DNA from: Daphnia pulex
Taxonomy: Eukaryota; Arthropoda; Branchiopoda; Diplostraca; Daphniidae
Assembly (NCBI RefSeq): GCF_021134715.1
Contig: NC_060019.1
Location: 62,001-126,000, forward strand
Direction of reading: 5' to 3'
Length of the DNA stretch: 64,000 nucleotides
Shown: one piece after another, positions 38,401 through 48,929 of the stretch
Numbering within the stretch: the stretch's first letter is position 1
How the letters are laid out: each line of letters starts with the position of its first letter
Position numbers and translations under genes: made by a program
The notes under the pieces: model-generated
What the model was told of the DNA's origin: nothing
Databases searched by the model: none
What the model saw: only the letters and a program-made list of their open reading frames with translations

Positions 38401-40176
38401 TACAAGTTTTTTTATTCATTATTGACATTACATTGATTGGGCTTAATATTGGTTTATGTGGTTTAGGGTATAAATTTGGGGATTGAAAGGTGTTTGTTTG
38501 TGGGGTTTGAAGAATTGGAAGGTTTAAGTTTGTGGAGTTTGAAGATTAATTGGTAGGGATATGTTTGTGGGGTTATGGATTAACTGATTTTTTATCCAAA
38601 CTTAAATCACCCCTCCCTCCAACATCCTCCACTTTCCTTTCCCAATCCCGAAAACATGTTTATTATTTGTTTGACATGAACATCCCATATTTGTTTTTGT
38701 TGCTTCTTAACTTTTAAACGATAACTATGCACAGATACAATGACAATTTAACAATATATGATGATTGATGATGCAAATTTGGTAACACGACACCACCATC
38801 AAGGAACGACCAGTTAAACTAGATGCAGAAAGAACTGTTGCACACAAAATGATGAATTCTCTCTCTCATCAGCAACAAAGAATTGGATCTGGTGAAGGCA
38901 TTAATATCTTGAAGATTAACAACTTGAAAGGGAAAAGTAAATGTGAATATTATTGTCTTAAAGAACACAGTAATTCAAAATATTTTTGGTAAAATAGCTA
39001 ACCTGCAACAGAAATGACTTTTCTTCAGAAGACATAGGTTGTGAGCTCGCATTATTGGATTAAACCATTTCATTTCTACTGTCAAGAGCACCTAGTTGAC
39101 CAGGTACATGAAAACTTCAGCTGAAATTATCTGAAACATTAAGTCAAGAATGCAGTAAGAATCTTTAGCTAAAGATTATTTCATCTATTACTTAAAAACA
39201 GTTACTTGTTATCCCCAATGTCCGTTGTTAAACTTTTTAAGTAACTTATGAAAGTTACGACGTGTAATGTCATGTCTGTCTGTGATTGACTGTGCATTAG
39301 GTTTCAAAACTCATTACTAGATGTCGCCAGAGTCGCCGATGTTGTTCTTTCATCATGGTGAAACGAGTCGAAATGAGCGAAACAAATTGTTGCTAATTTA
39401 TGCTTATTCCTGTTATTTCAAATACCAAATTGAACTTCGTATCTTATGTAGGTTTATCTTTACCTAGTTTTCTTATTTTTATACTGTAGCAGCTTATTTC
39501 TTCAAATTCTAGATGCATGATACTGTCAGTCATTCCAACAAGTTGTTGACTCAGCGCTCAGTCAATTTCCATCCATTAGATCCTCATGCTGTCAAAAGCC
39601 TAAAACTCATATTTGAAGCAAACATATTGTGGAAATGTGGAATACAAATGTGCCGAGATTAGGTATTCCTCTTTACTGCTACCAGACAATTACAATTCAG
39701 ATTTTCATACAACATAGGTATTCTTGCTTATGAACCATAGGATTTTTTTCTGAATCTCGCAATTTTGGTGGTGTACCCTGCAACAGCACGTTTGTTGTTA
39801 TGGCTGTTTTTACTTTGGTTTAGAAGGCAACCCAGCTAAGAGATATAGGTAGAGTTAAATTTCTTATAGGTAAATTTGTGTTAATTTGTAAATAACAAAG
39901 AGAATTTCCTTGTTCCATTTCCACTTAGAGTTTCAGTGACCTGAAGAGTGTGAAGTGAACCACCTATCACTACGCTACTGCAATACTTCATGACTCTTTC
40001 TTTAGCATCAGAAAATTTATCTCAACATGTGGAGTAATGCTGTTGGTTGCTGTGCATTCCATTTTTACGGTTTTGTCATCATGAACTTTTCAGTGTGCTT
40101 CTTAGAAAAGGTAAAGATTGATATGCTTTATTCATTTTTATATTTTCATTAATGTATAACATTTTTTTTTTTACAG
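35429..40176. other. Gene-poor unique region between the satellite and first genes
   Basis: About 4.7 kb of AT-rich single-copy sequence. I find no protein-coding gene: open frames are short, unrelated to families I know, and without codon-like pattern. It holds splice-like boundaries discussed under the putative non-coding transcript, a 14-bp hairpin at 38225-38257, and an AATAAA at 38312-38317 on the + strand. Confidence 0.7.
38225..38257 (+). other. Strong hairpin, 14-bp stem and 5-base loop
   Basis: GCGGAAATCTGCGT (38225-38238) pairs with ACGCAGATTTTCGC (38244-38257), 14 pairs including one G-T, around the loop CAGTC. An AATAAA lies about 55 bases downstream (38312-38317). It is too short for a typical microRNA precursor and does not match the histone stem-loop; its role is unknown. 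Confidence 0.75.
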
Positions 40177-40682
40177 AGCACGCAGTTTCTTTGTGGAATC
40201 GTGTGGTCCTGGCACGGATATTCTTGAGCCAACGCTGGCTTTTGTCCACGACCAACGTTCTGCTCCATCCTTATCTTCCCGACGTACGCTCATCCAGCTT
40301 CTGCTTCATCACTTCGTACACAAAAATACAACTTGTCTTGCTTCACTGACGAGTTGGAACACTTCAGCCGTCGCTTCCGTGCCTCTGTTACACACCTGCA
40401 GTCACTCACCACGGGATTATGCCCAGGTACCCGACAATTTACTTATTTTCGTAGATTATCTATTCCAATAGTATACTTACTTGTGTCTGTAATAATTCCG
40501 AAATCAGGCCCTACTTGCGCGCTAAAAAGTTTTACTTAGACGTTTCTTTTTCTAACGCTAGATGGCTTAATTGTCAGCTGTCAAAACAGTCAGTTTCAGT
40601 TACTTTTAAAATCTCCTTAAACATTTATCGGCAGCTTTCGTTTTGAAATTTTTTAGTGAAAACTGACGATAACTATTCCACC

Positions 40683-41071
40683 AACAAAGCTCACTTGTTA
40701 GATTTTGAAATAATGTGTTTTTTTTTCTACTTCCGGTTTTCTTATTTCAGTCAGTAGTTCAGTAAATATTCATTCTACGCACAAAAGAACCACAAATTCG
40801 TGATCCTCATCAAATTTGTGGTAAAGTTCATGTTGTTTTTTTTACGTTTTCGTACTTCCGGTTTTGAGAATTTTCCTGAACTATGGTTCAGGAAAATTCT
40901 CGATTTTGGCAAAAATTTGGATTTCGTTTAAATCACATCTATTCGACCCCAAATTTCACGTAGATCACGAATATGTGGTTTAATTTGACGACAGCTCAAT
41001 GGTTGAGGCGCTGTGGTTACTTCCGGTATACTTCCGGAAAATTTTAAAAAAACTAGCAAGTGAGCTTTGTT
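40683..41071. mobile_element. 389-bp fold-back element, unclassified
   Basis: Terminal inverted repeats AACAAAGCTCACTTGTTAG (40683-40701) and CTAGCAAGTGAGCTTTGTT (41053-41071) match at 18 of 19 positions. Nested inside are AACCACAAATTCGTGATC (40788-40805) and its near-perfect inverse (40963-40980, 17 of 18). At the centre is a perfect 16-bp hairpin (40866-40881 with 40886-40901, loop TATG). All three pairs share nearly the same centre (about 40877-40884), so the element is one long imperfect palindrome. Four copies of ACTTCCGG lie at 40729, 40854, 41019 and 41030. No target-site duplication was recognised, so the transposon class is open. Confidence 0.7.
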
Positions 41072-41339
41072 CTGTTTACAATTCTCAATAATGCAAGCTT
41101 GATTTTAAGTTTTAAAAATTGCATCTTCAAATCTTTGAGCCAAAAAACCTGACTATTGTTTCTATCTGTATTATGTAACTTTTATTGGCATTTCACTTAA
41201 TAACAACTGTTTTTTCTTTATTCAGGTAATGCAGAGGAGACGTCGAGAAGATGGACACCAAAACATCTCCGTTATCTCCAAAATGTCAGCGCGGATCATC
41301 ATTTGTTGTTGGTAATATGTTGTTGTTTGTGTTAGTTAA

Positions 41340-41542
41340 CCCGTTGTCTGCCACGCCTTTGTTCTCCCCTAGCTCCTTAGCACGGGCCTCCCTAGAGGCC
41401 TCCTAAATGCGTGCATTCCATCTTCCCTGTCAGCCCGGACTTGTCAGCAATGGCAAGTCCCACCTTGGCCATGGATCCTTCAGACATGGCGCGTAGAGAG
41501 TAGAGAACAACCTACGGGTTGTATGGCGTGGCAGCCAACGGG
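41340..41542. mobile_element. Non-autonomous piggyBac-type MITE, 203 bp
   Basis: Terminal inverted repeats CCCGTTGTCTGCCACGCC (41340-41357) and GGCGTGGCAGCCAACGGG (41525-41542) match at 17 of 18 positions when inverted. They are flanked on both sides by TTAA (41336-41339 and 41543-41546). TTAA target duplication and termini beginning CCC are hallmarks of the piggyBac superfamily. At 203 bp with no transposase frame it is a non-autonomous derivative. It lies in the last exon of the possible non-coding transcript. Confidence 0.85.
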
Positions 41543-41640
41543 TTAACTTAAGTGTATGTATCTATGTATGTATATGTGTGATTGTAAAAAGTGGTGGAAT
41601 TGTGGGTGGAGGTGGGATAATAAAGCAATTCCTTTTAAAG

Positions 41641-43386
41641 TTTGTTGTTTGCTGTGTCTTATAACTTACAATAAAATCATGTTTCGCACTTGACTTGTAT
41701 ATTTCTTACAACTTTGAAGTTTTACAAAAGTTATAGGCAGAAGTGGCTAATCATCTCCAAACTCTTTACATTAACTTCTATGTGGAACCAAACACACTAT
41801 CTGCAACTCCTGTGGCACAGCAATTTCGGAACACCAGCACAGCTACTTCAGATCTTTTTCTTCAATCCTATATCAGCTGCATAATCGGCTGCAAAACCAC
41901 TGCACATTGAACAGCACAGGCATAGTTTAAGTATCACCAAGTCCTATGGGGAAAAGGAATGCAAAAGAAATCGTGTAAAACAAATGACATCAGACATTTT
42001 TCCAAGATTCCATTGGCAAATGAATTTTAAATAAAGATTAAATCATTAAATGCCATGAAAAGAGACTTCTGTACATCTAATTCTTAAGTGTTAGAAAACG
42101 TTGGTAATACACAGTGGAAATTTTTGTTTTACTTAGATCAGAAGAAAATTGTTAACTCAAAGGAAGCTGATCTCTATCTGATATCTTTCACGGAAACTAT
42201 AATTTGGAAGCAAGAAATAGCACCATTTGTTGTCTACATCAGATCAGAGTTCACTTGTCAGTTGCATTTCACAAAAAAAAGACTTCCCAAATTACAACCA
42301 ATAAATTCAATCAACTTACCATTTCAAAAAGTCTTCCTGCGATGACACTTCAGGATAACACCAGCTCGATAAACTGCATGCAGCAGCTGCAGCTCAACTT
42401 AACTCAATCACACCTTTCACCAGCTGGCTCCAACAAAATCACTGTAATGATGCCGGCCATGGAGCTCAGACTTTGTTGAGTTCTCACATTCTGCAACAGT
42501 TAGGCAACGGGATCTCCAAGCTGAACACAAAATAATAAAATTTATAGCATCATTGCAGGGAAATTTATCAACAAAATTACTCTACTACCTCTGTAGTGTT
42601 TCGGCGTGAGATGACAGGTACATCCGAACGAACAGGTAAAGGTAACAACCGACGACATTCCGGCAAAATAGAAAGCAGTTCCTGATCGATTATTTGGCCA
42701 AATGGAAATTATATGCCAGATTGCCTGTAAATTCACACAGCAACGTCTAGGATTAATTACATTTGTGAAATCCAAACTAGAATTTACCATAAATTTCAAT
42801 TTCAATGCTGAAAATGTAGATCGACATCTCAATTCCGTAACGAATTTGGAATACTTTTTCACTTGGCGTTTCAGAACAAAATGGCGAAAATTTCGTCCTC
42901 TCAAAGAGACTCGCGTCATCTGGCGGCTGGGGGGACAACTTGATTTTAGCCACCTACTGACGGAGCCAAAAGATTCCTCCACGTTTGACTGTACGGAAAG
43001 GAATCAAGGATGGATGGATTGTCGGACTTTGAGATTGAGACTCTAGACGCTCCATCAAAGGATGAAGTGACTGAAAAAAAAATGGCAAAAATAACCAATT
43101 AATCCACGACAATTTCATTATAATCTCAAAATGTTACCTGATCGCCGGAAAATGGCTGTCAAACAATATTTGGTCAGACGGTATCCAAAGTTTCACGGCA
43201 TCTGAGTGGAATCTGAAGTAAATTTCGAATTCTTAAAAATTTAAAATATAACCTGAACGAGCTTAACAGCTACGCGGCTTACCTCGTTACACACTTGCAT
43301 TTAGGCTAGACAACAGGCAGACGATAAAATTAAGACTTCATTAACGGATCCATGTGAGGTCATTTATCATTTCGATATCCGTTTTA
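41641..43386. other. Intergenic region without a supported gene
   Basis: Opposing open frames of 146 codons (42542-42982, minus) and 114 codons (42702-43046, plus) overlap each other and resemble no family. Some minus-strand pieces have splice-like ends, for example 43221-43136 and an acceptor before 43070, but chaining them meets a stop after a few codons. I see no supportable gene here; fragments of a decayed minus-strand gene are possible. Confidence 0.5.
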
Positions 43387-43548
43387 GGGCAACAGCCTCC
43401 GTCAGCGTTTTTGAAAACCCACCTAAAACAATAAATGCTGAAGAAAAACTGAATGCTGAAAAAAGGAAATGATTGCTGTGAAATGTCAATTCAATGAAAA
43501 ATGATAAGATTTTCTTAAACTTACATTCTTCTTAGTTGGTGAATTCAC

Positions 43549-43579
43549 CGCTATGGGCGCCCTGTCGTTTTCCAGACAT
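43549..43579 (-). other. Putative divergent first exon, copy 1 (MSGKRQGAHS...)
   Basis: On the minus strand an ATG at 43579 opens a frame reading MSGKRQGAHS, followed by a donor-like GTGAAT. The same peptide opens at 50366 in the duplicated region, there with a stronger donor GTAAGT. A possible second exon after TTTTAG begins GGFSKTLTEAVALKRISK and then stops. The product is not recognised. It may be the remnant of a gene that shared a bidirectional promoter with the coiled-coil gene to the right. Confidence 0.25.
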
Positions 43580-43802
43580 GTCCAGACCGGCAACATTGAA
43601 TCCCAACCGGAATTTTGAAAAACCTTTATTTCAAAATGCAATTAAATGATTAAAATGAATTGCAATTAATTCAAAACAAAATGAACAATGTTCGTTAGAT
43701 CTTAAAGTATGATATCAAATCAATACCAAAAGTTAAATAGCATAAACATAATTGAAAATCAGTGGAAATGGAAAGTGCAAAACGGGATTCCCCTGGCAAG
43801 TC

Positions 43803-43810
43803 TATATAAG
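43803..43810 (+). promoter_or_regulatory. TATA box of the coiled-coil/KH gene
   Basis: TATATAAG lies 77-84 bases upstream of the chosen ATG (43887), inside a block conserved with the second paralogue (TGGCAAGTCTATATAAGCAA). A start of transcription about 30 bases further on, near 43833-43840, would leave a short leader. Confidence 0.7.
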
Positions 43811-43886
43811 CAACCCCAACGGCACTAGCAGGTATCGCAGTTTTGAATTGCAAACAAACTATCACGAACTATCACACAGTTTGAAA

Positions 43887-46403
43887 ATGATCGGAACTTT
43901 GGAAGTGACTATATTTGCTTTCCTTTTTCTTAGGATCATGGATTTCTTCAGACGAATGACCGAATCACCAACTCGGCATTCTTCTGCTAACCTGAATAAG
44001 ATTAAACCTGACGTTGCATGCAGTAACCAGCATGCACTTCCCCGACCTGTAATTAACGATGGATTTTTGACTGCCAGCGGAGAAGACTTGAACAACCAAA
44101 GTTTTCTTCGTCTGAAGGAAAAAGTCGACGAAAATAACCTGATTGTATTGGAAAACGAACGTTTGGCGAATGAGTTGAGTCTAGTTCAATCCCAACTGAC
44201 AGACTCCCATTCCAAAGTGAAACAATTCCGAATCGAGTCAGCTACTACCAAAACTAAACTCGAAAAACAGAAACGTTTTATTACTGACATAACAGTGAAA
44301 AATATTCGCTTGACAAATGAGGATTTGCGACTAAGGCGAAAACTGGAAAGTACAAATTATTTTCTTGAATCCAGTAGAGCGGAATCGGAACGTCTCCGGA
44401 CTTCCCTTGCTGAACAACAATTGGACACTCGCGAGTTGGCCGTGGCTACACGTGAGCTAGAGTCGAAGAATACAACCATTTCTGAACTTGAAACGGAGAA
44501 TCTCCGTTTAGCCGAAAACGATTCGCAACTTAGGCGAAATATTGAAGACCGGGATAGAATTATCGCATCTAGTGCGATTGAGAAAAACCTGATTGTATTG
44601 GATAAAGAACGTTTGGCGAATGAGTTGAGTCTAGTTCAATCCCAACTGACAGACTCCCATTCCAACCTGCAATTATTCCAGAACGTACACGACGAGTTGG
44701 CAACTACCAAAAGAGAACTCGAAAAACAGAAAAGTCTAATGACTGACATGACAGAGAAAAATCTCCGCTTGGCAAATGATGATTCGCGTCTAAGGCGAAA
44801 AATTGAAGACAGGGATAGAACGATCACACAGATTGTGATGGAAAAAGAACGTTTGGCGAATGAGTTAAGTCAAGTTCAATCACAACTGGCAGACTCCTCA
44901 TCAAAGCTGCAAATGTTTCAGAATATACACGACGAGTTGGAAACTACCAAATGCGAACTCGAAGAAACAAACACTCTAATTTCTGCCAAAACAGAAGAAA
45001 TTCACCATTTGACAAATGAGAATTCGGTGCTAAGGCGAAAAGTTGAAGCCAAGGATAGAGTTATTGCATACACACGAGCGAATTTGGAGAAACTACAGAA
45101 TAGACTTGAAGAAGAAAAATTGCACAAGGTACACGATGAGCTTGCTTTGAGTCAACGTGTTCTGGTATCCAAAAACAGAACCATAACAAAACTTCAAGAG
45201 CAAAATCGAGAAAGTCGAGTGGAATTGGAGCAACTCCGGACTTGCCTAAACGAAAAACAATTGGACACGCAGCAGTTGGCCGTGGCTAATCGAGAGCTAG
45301 AGTCGAAGAATACAATCATTTCTGAACTTGAAACGGAAAATCTCCGTTTAGCCGAAAACGATAGCCAGTTGAGGCGAAAACTGGAAGACGCTGATTGTCT
45401 TGTTCTATCCAGTAAGATGGCATTGGAAGAACTCCAGCTATCACTTAACAAACAGACCGAAAGGGTCAATCAGCTGGTGGATCAAATGAGAACCCTAGAC
45501 CAGGAAAAAGACGAAGCGGTTCGAAAGTTGACCGAATTGCAACAGAAACAAATCCAACCGAAAATGACAACGGACGTCGGGTGTGGCTGTAATGAAGTAT
45601 TCCACCAAATTGAAGAGCCTATCCCTGCAGTAACTGAAATAACCGACATTGTAACTGCATTTTTAGCATCCGGATTAAAACCTCAAGCCGACTCATCGAC
45701 CACCGAGCCACAACCCGTGAACTTGTCTGAAATTTTACCCTCAGTATTCCACCATCATCAAATTGAAGAGCCCATTCGTCCATCAGATGAGATAACTGAT
45801 GTCGTAACGGCCTTTTTAGCTTCAGGTTCCACCAAATCTCAAGCGAAATCGCCAGTCACCGTACCACAGGCACATCGGCCTCTCCCCACTGACGTATTGA
45901 AAAATTCTCCTGCACGCAACGCAGTTGAGAAGAAAGCCGTCAAGGTATCTACTAAGCAACCGTCGGCTGTACTACCTGAATTTTACATTAAATCAACCGT
46001 AGAAAAACAAGTTGACGTCGATCAAATCGTCGTGTTTGGGATATCGAAAAGTGATTGCGGGAAAGTTATTGGACGAAATGGTTGCAATGCCGAAAGGATA
46101 GAAGAGGAGTATGGGGTGTGGATAAGTTTTGTCAATGGCGAACTTTTTATCACCGGAGGAGATGCTGAACGTCGACTGGCCGCTTGCTCCGACGTCTGCG
46201 AAAAATTGACAGTGACATTGGAGTGTCCGTACTTGAACTTGAGAAATAACAAGTATTCCAACGATTACCTGTTGAGAAAATTGTCCTCCGACAACTATGT
46301 ATGCATCAATCCCCCCTCGCTAGAAAACAGATACGTCACCATCTGGGGTCCCCTAGCCAATTGTCGTACAGTTTTCGAAATACTCAAGTCCGGTTCTCGC
46401 TAG
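43887..46403 (+). CDS. Membrane-anchored coiled-coil protein with C-terminal KH domain
   Basis: Single-exon frame of 838 residues; I chose the ATG at 43887 because the paralogue at 50675 starts at the matching methionine and the TATA box lies upstream. Residues about 4-20 are hydrophobic (TLEVTIFAFLFL) and followed by basic residues, as in a signal anchor. Residues about 70-560 are charged heptad-rich coiled coil built from degenerate repeats, one type around LTDSHSKLQ-F-NVHDELATTK and another around LESKNTTISELETENLRLAE. Two copies of a QIEEPI...EITD-VTAFLASG motif lie near residues 574 and 625. Residues about 710-775 form a KH domain with the RNA-binding GXXG loop as GRNG (729-732). Function is not known. 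A membrane-tethered RNA-binding role is inferred from architecture only. The lack of introns among intron-rich neighbours suggests origin by retrocopy or a very old single-exon family. Confidence 0.85.
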   Translation: MIGTLEVTIFAFLFLRIMDFFRRMTESPTRHSSANLNKIKPDVACSNQHALPRPVINDGFLTASGEDLNNQSFLRLKEKVDENNLIVLENERLANELSLVQSQLTDSHSKVKQFRIESATTKTKLEKQKRFITDITVKNIRLTNEDLRLRRKLESTNYFLESSRAESERLRTSLAEQQLDTRELAVATRELESKNTTISELETENLRLAENDSQLRRNIEDRDRIIASSAIEKNLIVLDKERLANELSLVQSQLTDSHSNLQLFQNVHDELATTKRELEKQKSLMTDMTEKNLRLANDDSRLRRKIEDRDRTITQIVMEKERLANELSQVQSQLADSSSKLQMFQNIHDELETTKCELEETNTLISAKTEEIHHLTNENSVLRRKVEAKDRVIAYTRANLEKLQNRLEEEKLHKVHDELALSQRVLVSKNRTITKLQEQNRESRVELEQLRTCLNEKQLDTQQLAVANRELESKNTIISELETENLRLAENDSQLRRKLEDADCLVLSSKMALEELQLSLNKQTERVNQLVDQMRTLDQEKDEAVRKLTELQQKQIQPKMTTDVGCGCNEVFHQIEEPIPAVTEITDIVTAFLASGLKPQADSSTTEPQPVNLSEILPSVFHHHQIEEPIRPSDEITDVVTAFLASGSTKSQAKSPVTVPQAHRPLPTDVLKNSPARNAVEKKAVKVSTKQPSAVLPEFYIKSTVEKQVDVDQIVVFGISKSDCGKVIGRNGCNAERIEEEYGVWISFVNGELFITGGDAERRLAACSDVCEKLTVTLECPYLNLRNNKYSNDYLLRKLSSDNYVCINPPSLENRYVTIWGPLANCRTVFEILKSGSR

Positions 46404-46548
46404 TTTTTTTTTTTTCTTAAATTAAAGTTATGTAACAATTGAAGCTGGACGTCAGTTTTGCCTATCAGAATAGTTGTTGGCTTGCGATGACTATTTCGAT
46501 GGTAGAAGCTGGTCCAGTTTCTTTTGTTTTTCTCTCTTTTTCGATTCA

Positions 46549-46554
46549 AATAAA
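46549..46554 (+). terminator. Polyadenylation signal of the coiled-coil/KH gene
   Basis: AATAAA, 146 bases after the stop codon of the coiled-coil/KH gene. Confidence 0.6.
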
Positions 46555-46559
46555 ACTTC

Positions 46560-47947
46560 ATTTTAAACTTCAAAAAAAAATTGTTCCGTCTTTCATTTTA
46601 CTCGGCCAAGGGGAAAAAGAAAAAAACAGATTCTTGGCTGATTTTATGTTGAATATTAAACGAAAATGGTTAAAAAGGAGAATACGTCAACAAGAGGCTG
46701 CCGTATTCGCAATGTCAATGATATTGGTGAAGTTAAGAAGACGGCAGGAATTAATTTCATTCAAAAGTTTTTTCCCGCTCTATCTGACTAGAAGATTTTT
46801 TCAAAAGCGTTAGAAAGGTCATGTATAGGCATACTACCCTGGTTAATAAAGTACTATTAAAATGCGACAAGGACCTTTTCCGGAGGTTTGACCTGTAAGT
46901 CGTTTTCTTACTTCTACGATCACATTTCAGACTTTTGAACATAAACTATGCTTTAATTACACCTTGACACCTTCACAAATTGGGATTAGACTTCTGCCTG
47001 GCTCTATTACAAGTTATCCAAATTTCCTTTCTGTCAAGCAACGATTGCATATCTGATCCGGCGAATTCTTTCTATTCTATTAAATTCCTATCTATTTGCC
47101 TACAGCTGCTAACATTTGCGATAAAAACCAAAATTAAACGAAAATAGGGGGGTTAAGGACGATGTGCGTGTTCGAGCGTGTCGTTCGGGAGTGTTGACCC
47201 TGATGGGATGATTCCCTGTAAACGTTCACCTTTGAAACCAAGTCCGACCCATTGCAACTCCCTCTGCTTCTGATAACAAACTACCCGCCGGCGGAATCAA
47301 CAAGACAATCAAGATATCTGAAAAAGAGGACCCAGGTAGGCTCAAGCTGAAGCTCGTTTTCAAACAAACTGACGAAAGTAGACAAGACAAGTTTTTCTTC
47401 TTGTAACGAAGAAAGAGAACGAAAAGAAAGGGTTTGAAATGCAGTGGTCGATAAGTTGGAATGGACAGCGGGCAAACAATTTTCAAATCCCAAAAAGTAG
47501 CTAACGGCAAAAGAGGATGCAATTAGCTGCCGGACAAGATATGTAAAATAAGATCTCAAGTGGTGAAATGCGGTAGGAGGATCTACCTTATCCTCCCCAG
47601 GTGGAGGGAAGCCCCTTTCGTCATAAAAGTGACAAAATCATTCCTTCTCATTGATTAAAAACTAACGGATACATTGCACACGTACTGGAACCTTCATTTG
47701 ATCTTGTTTTGAAAACATTTGTGCATCATTATGGAGAAATGAATAAAAATGTTCCCATTTGTGCGTGACTATTTAGGTGGCGAAAGAGGAGACCGAAATA
47801 ATAAACCTGCGCTATTTCGATTTTAATTCAACGAAGATTTAAGTAAATGTCGCGACCGCTCTCCATCATGCATCATGTGCCAAACACATGACTACTTTTC
47901 GCTATTACTTGCTGAAAAAGGGAGAAGACCCCATCATTTCTGGCTAA
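46560..47947. other. Intergenic region, nothing supported
   Basis: Short open frames on both strands have no family resemblance. The segment near 46620-46690 resembles 52040-52110 downstream of the second coiled-coil paralogue, so it is the duplicated 3' flank. Confidence 0.6.
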
Positions 47948-48151
47948 AGATATCTTGGAATTGACGAACTAATCCTCAATCACGAAGATGTGGACGTCAA
48001 TTATTTAAACAAGCGCAGGCAAAACGCGCTGGATTGCGCAAAGAACAACAAACATGGACAAAGAGAGGGAATTGCTAATCGATTAAAAGAAAATGGCGTC
48101 ATGGGAACCAAAACAAAATGTATATGTCTAGATGAATGCTTTCATTCATAG
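47948..48151 (+). pseudogene. Ankyrin-repeat remnant
   Basis: An open frame without a start codon reads LILNHEDVDVNYLNKRRQN, then ALDCAKNN and finally IANRLKENGV. This follows the ankyrin pattern: a leucine helix end, H-(D/E)-DVDVN, a short loop, then ALD-A and a last helix ending L-ENG. It is bounded upstream by an in-frame TAA (47945-47947) and ends in TAG at 48149-48151. Just upstream, in another frame, SLLLAEKGRRP looks like the end of a preceding repeat, so a frameshift is likely. I read it as the decayed end of an ankyrin gene; a last exon of an unfound gene is less likely. Confidence 0.5.
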
Positions 48152-48161
48152 GGGGGAAAAT

Positions 48162-48704
48162 CTACTTCGAAATCGCATTTTTAAATATGGTTTTGTCCTG
48201 AAATTAAGTAGTCTATCGCTGGTGTGTACAGCGTTACAGAATAATTTCTAGGGTTTATACTAGTGGGTAAGCTAAAGAACTGACCTGAACAAAGGCAGCT
48301 GCGGTGTGTTGTGTCAGGATCAATTTCCGCATAGACATCATCCGACAGCAGGAGCAGTGGCCATAATCCGGAGGTAACGGGAGTTGAGCTGAAGACGCCG
48401 GAAGAATATTTCCTGGATTGAATTGTTATCGTTAGTTTTAGTGAAATGTACAATTGAAAGTCTTGGTGAACTTTGGTCTCGTTTGGTAGCTCATCTCAGA
48501 CCTTACCGAGGGTTTCGATTGGGCAACAATGTACCCCAGCGCGAGATTGTCGTAAACCAAGATAGAAAGAGCCCAAATCATCACTGTGGATAATGAGAAA
48601 TAGCTTCTAACTAACACACACAACTTACACAATGTCGAGGATTAACCAGTAACCGCCAAATGTAGACACGCTGCAGCAACGCCAGGCTCCAACACCAGGA
48701 TTCT
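48162..48704 (-). CDS. Possible multi-exon gene fragment, unknown product
   Basis: Four minus-strand segments with splice-consensus ends chain in one open frame. They are 48704-48629 (TTTCAG / GTAAGT), 48583-48507 (CCACAG / GTAAGG), 48412-48285 (TCCAG / GTCAGT) and 48197-48162, which ends in TAG. The predicted peptide starts NPGVGAWRCCSVSTFGGYW and ends FVQDKTIFKNAISK. The 5' part was not found: an exon-like piece at 48926 downward (VVFLIDPFVSALYTHV) does not join in phase. Alternative frames of the second piece are more hydrophobic. I do not recognise the family, and the chain of about 100 codons could be chance. Confidence 0.25.
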
Positions 48705-48929
48705 CTGAAACGAGACAATAACAACATGTTAATGTTAGACTGTAGGCTACAAGCAATACAATTTTAAACGATTGTCATAGTATCCTCAAAGTCATCAGTC
48801 CAAGTATGTGGTAGTTATCACATTTTCAAGAAATACGACCACAGAATGAGATTCGATCTTCCAGCTAATTATGTTGGTGACATGGGTGTAAAGAGCTGAC
48901 ACGAATGGGTCAATCAGGAAAACAACCTA

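Larger units (their letters stand above)
36376..41640 (+). ncRNA. Putative spliced non-coding transcript (weak)
   Basis: Several segments have good splice boundaries but no sustained reading frame. These are 36376-36449 (TTTCAG before, GTAAGA after), an acceptor at 36680 without a clear donor, 40177-40426 (a poly-T tract and TTACAG before, GTACCC after), and an acceptor TTATTCAG at 41225 followed by a possible last exon ending at AATAAA 41619-41624. The last segment holds a 51-codon ATG frame (41250-41405) and a piggyBac-type MITE. The gap between 40426 and 41226 would be an intron holding the fold-back element at 40683-41071. The exons could equally be chance matches or 5' untranslated exons of a gene I did not recognise; only RNA evidence would settle it. 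Confidence 0.2.

Noticed and set aside
42542..43046. Opposing 146- and 114-codon frames
   Set aside because: They overlap on opposite strands, have no family resemblance and are cut by plausible splice sites.
48629..48704. LAPTM4-like membrane protein exon
   Set aside because: WRCC and the hydrophobic stretch were suggestive, but the neighbouring exons do not join in phase to give the family's four membrane segments.
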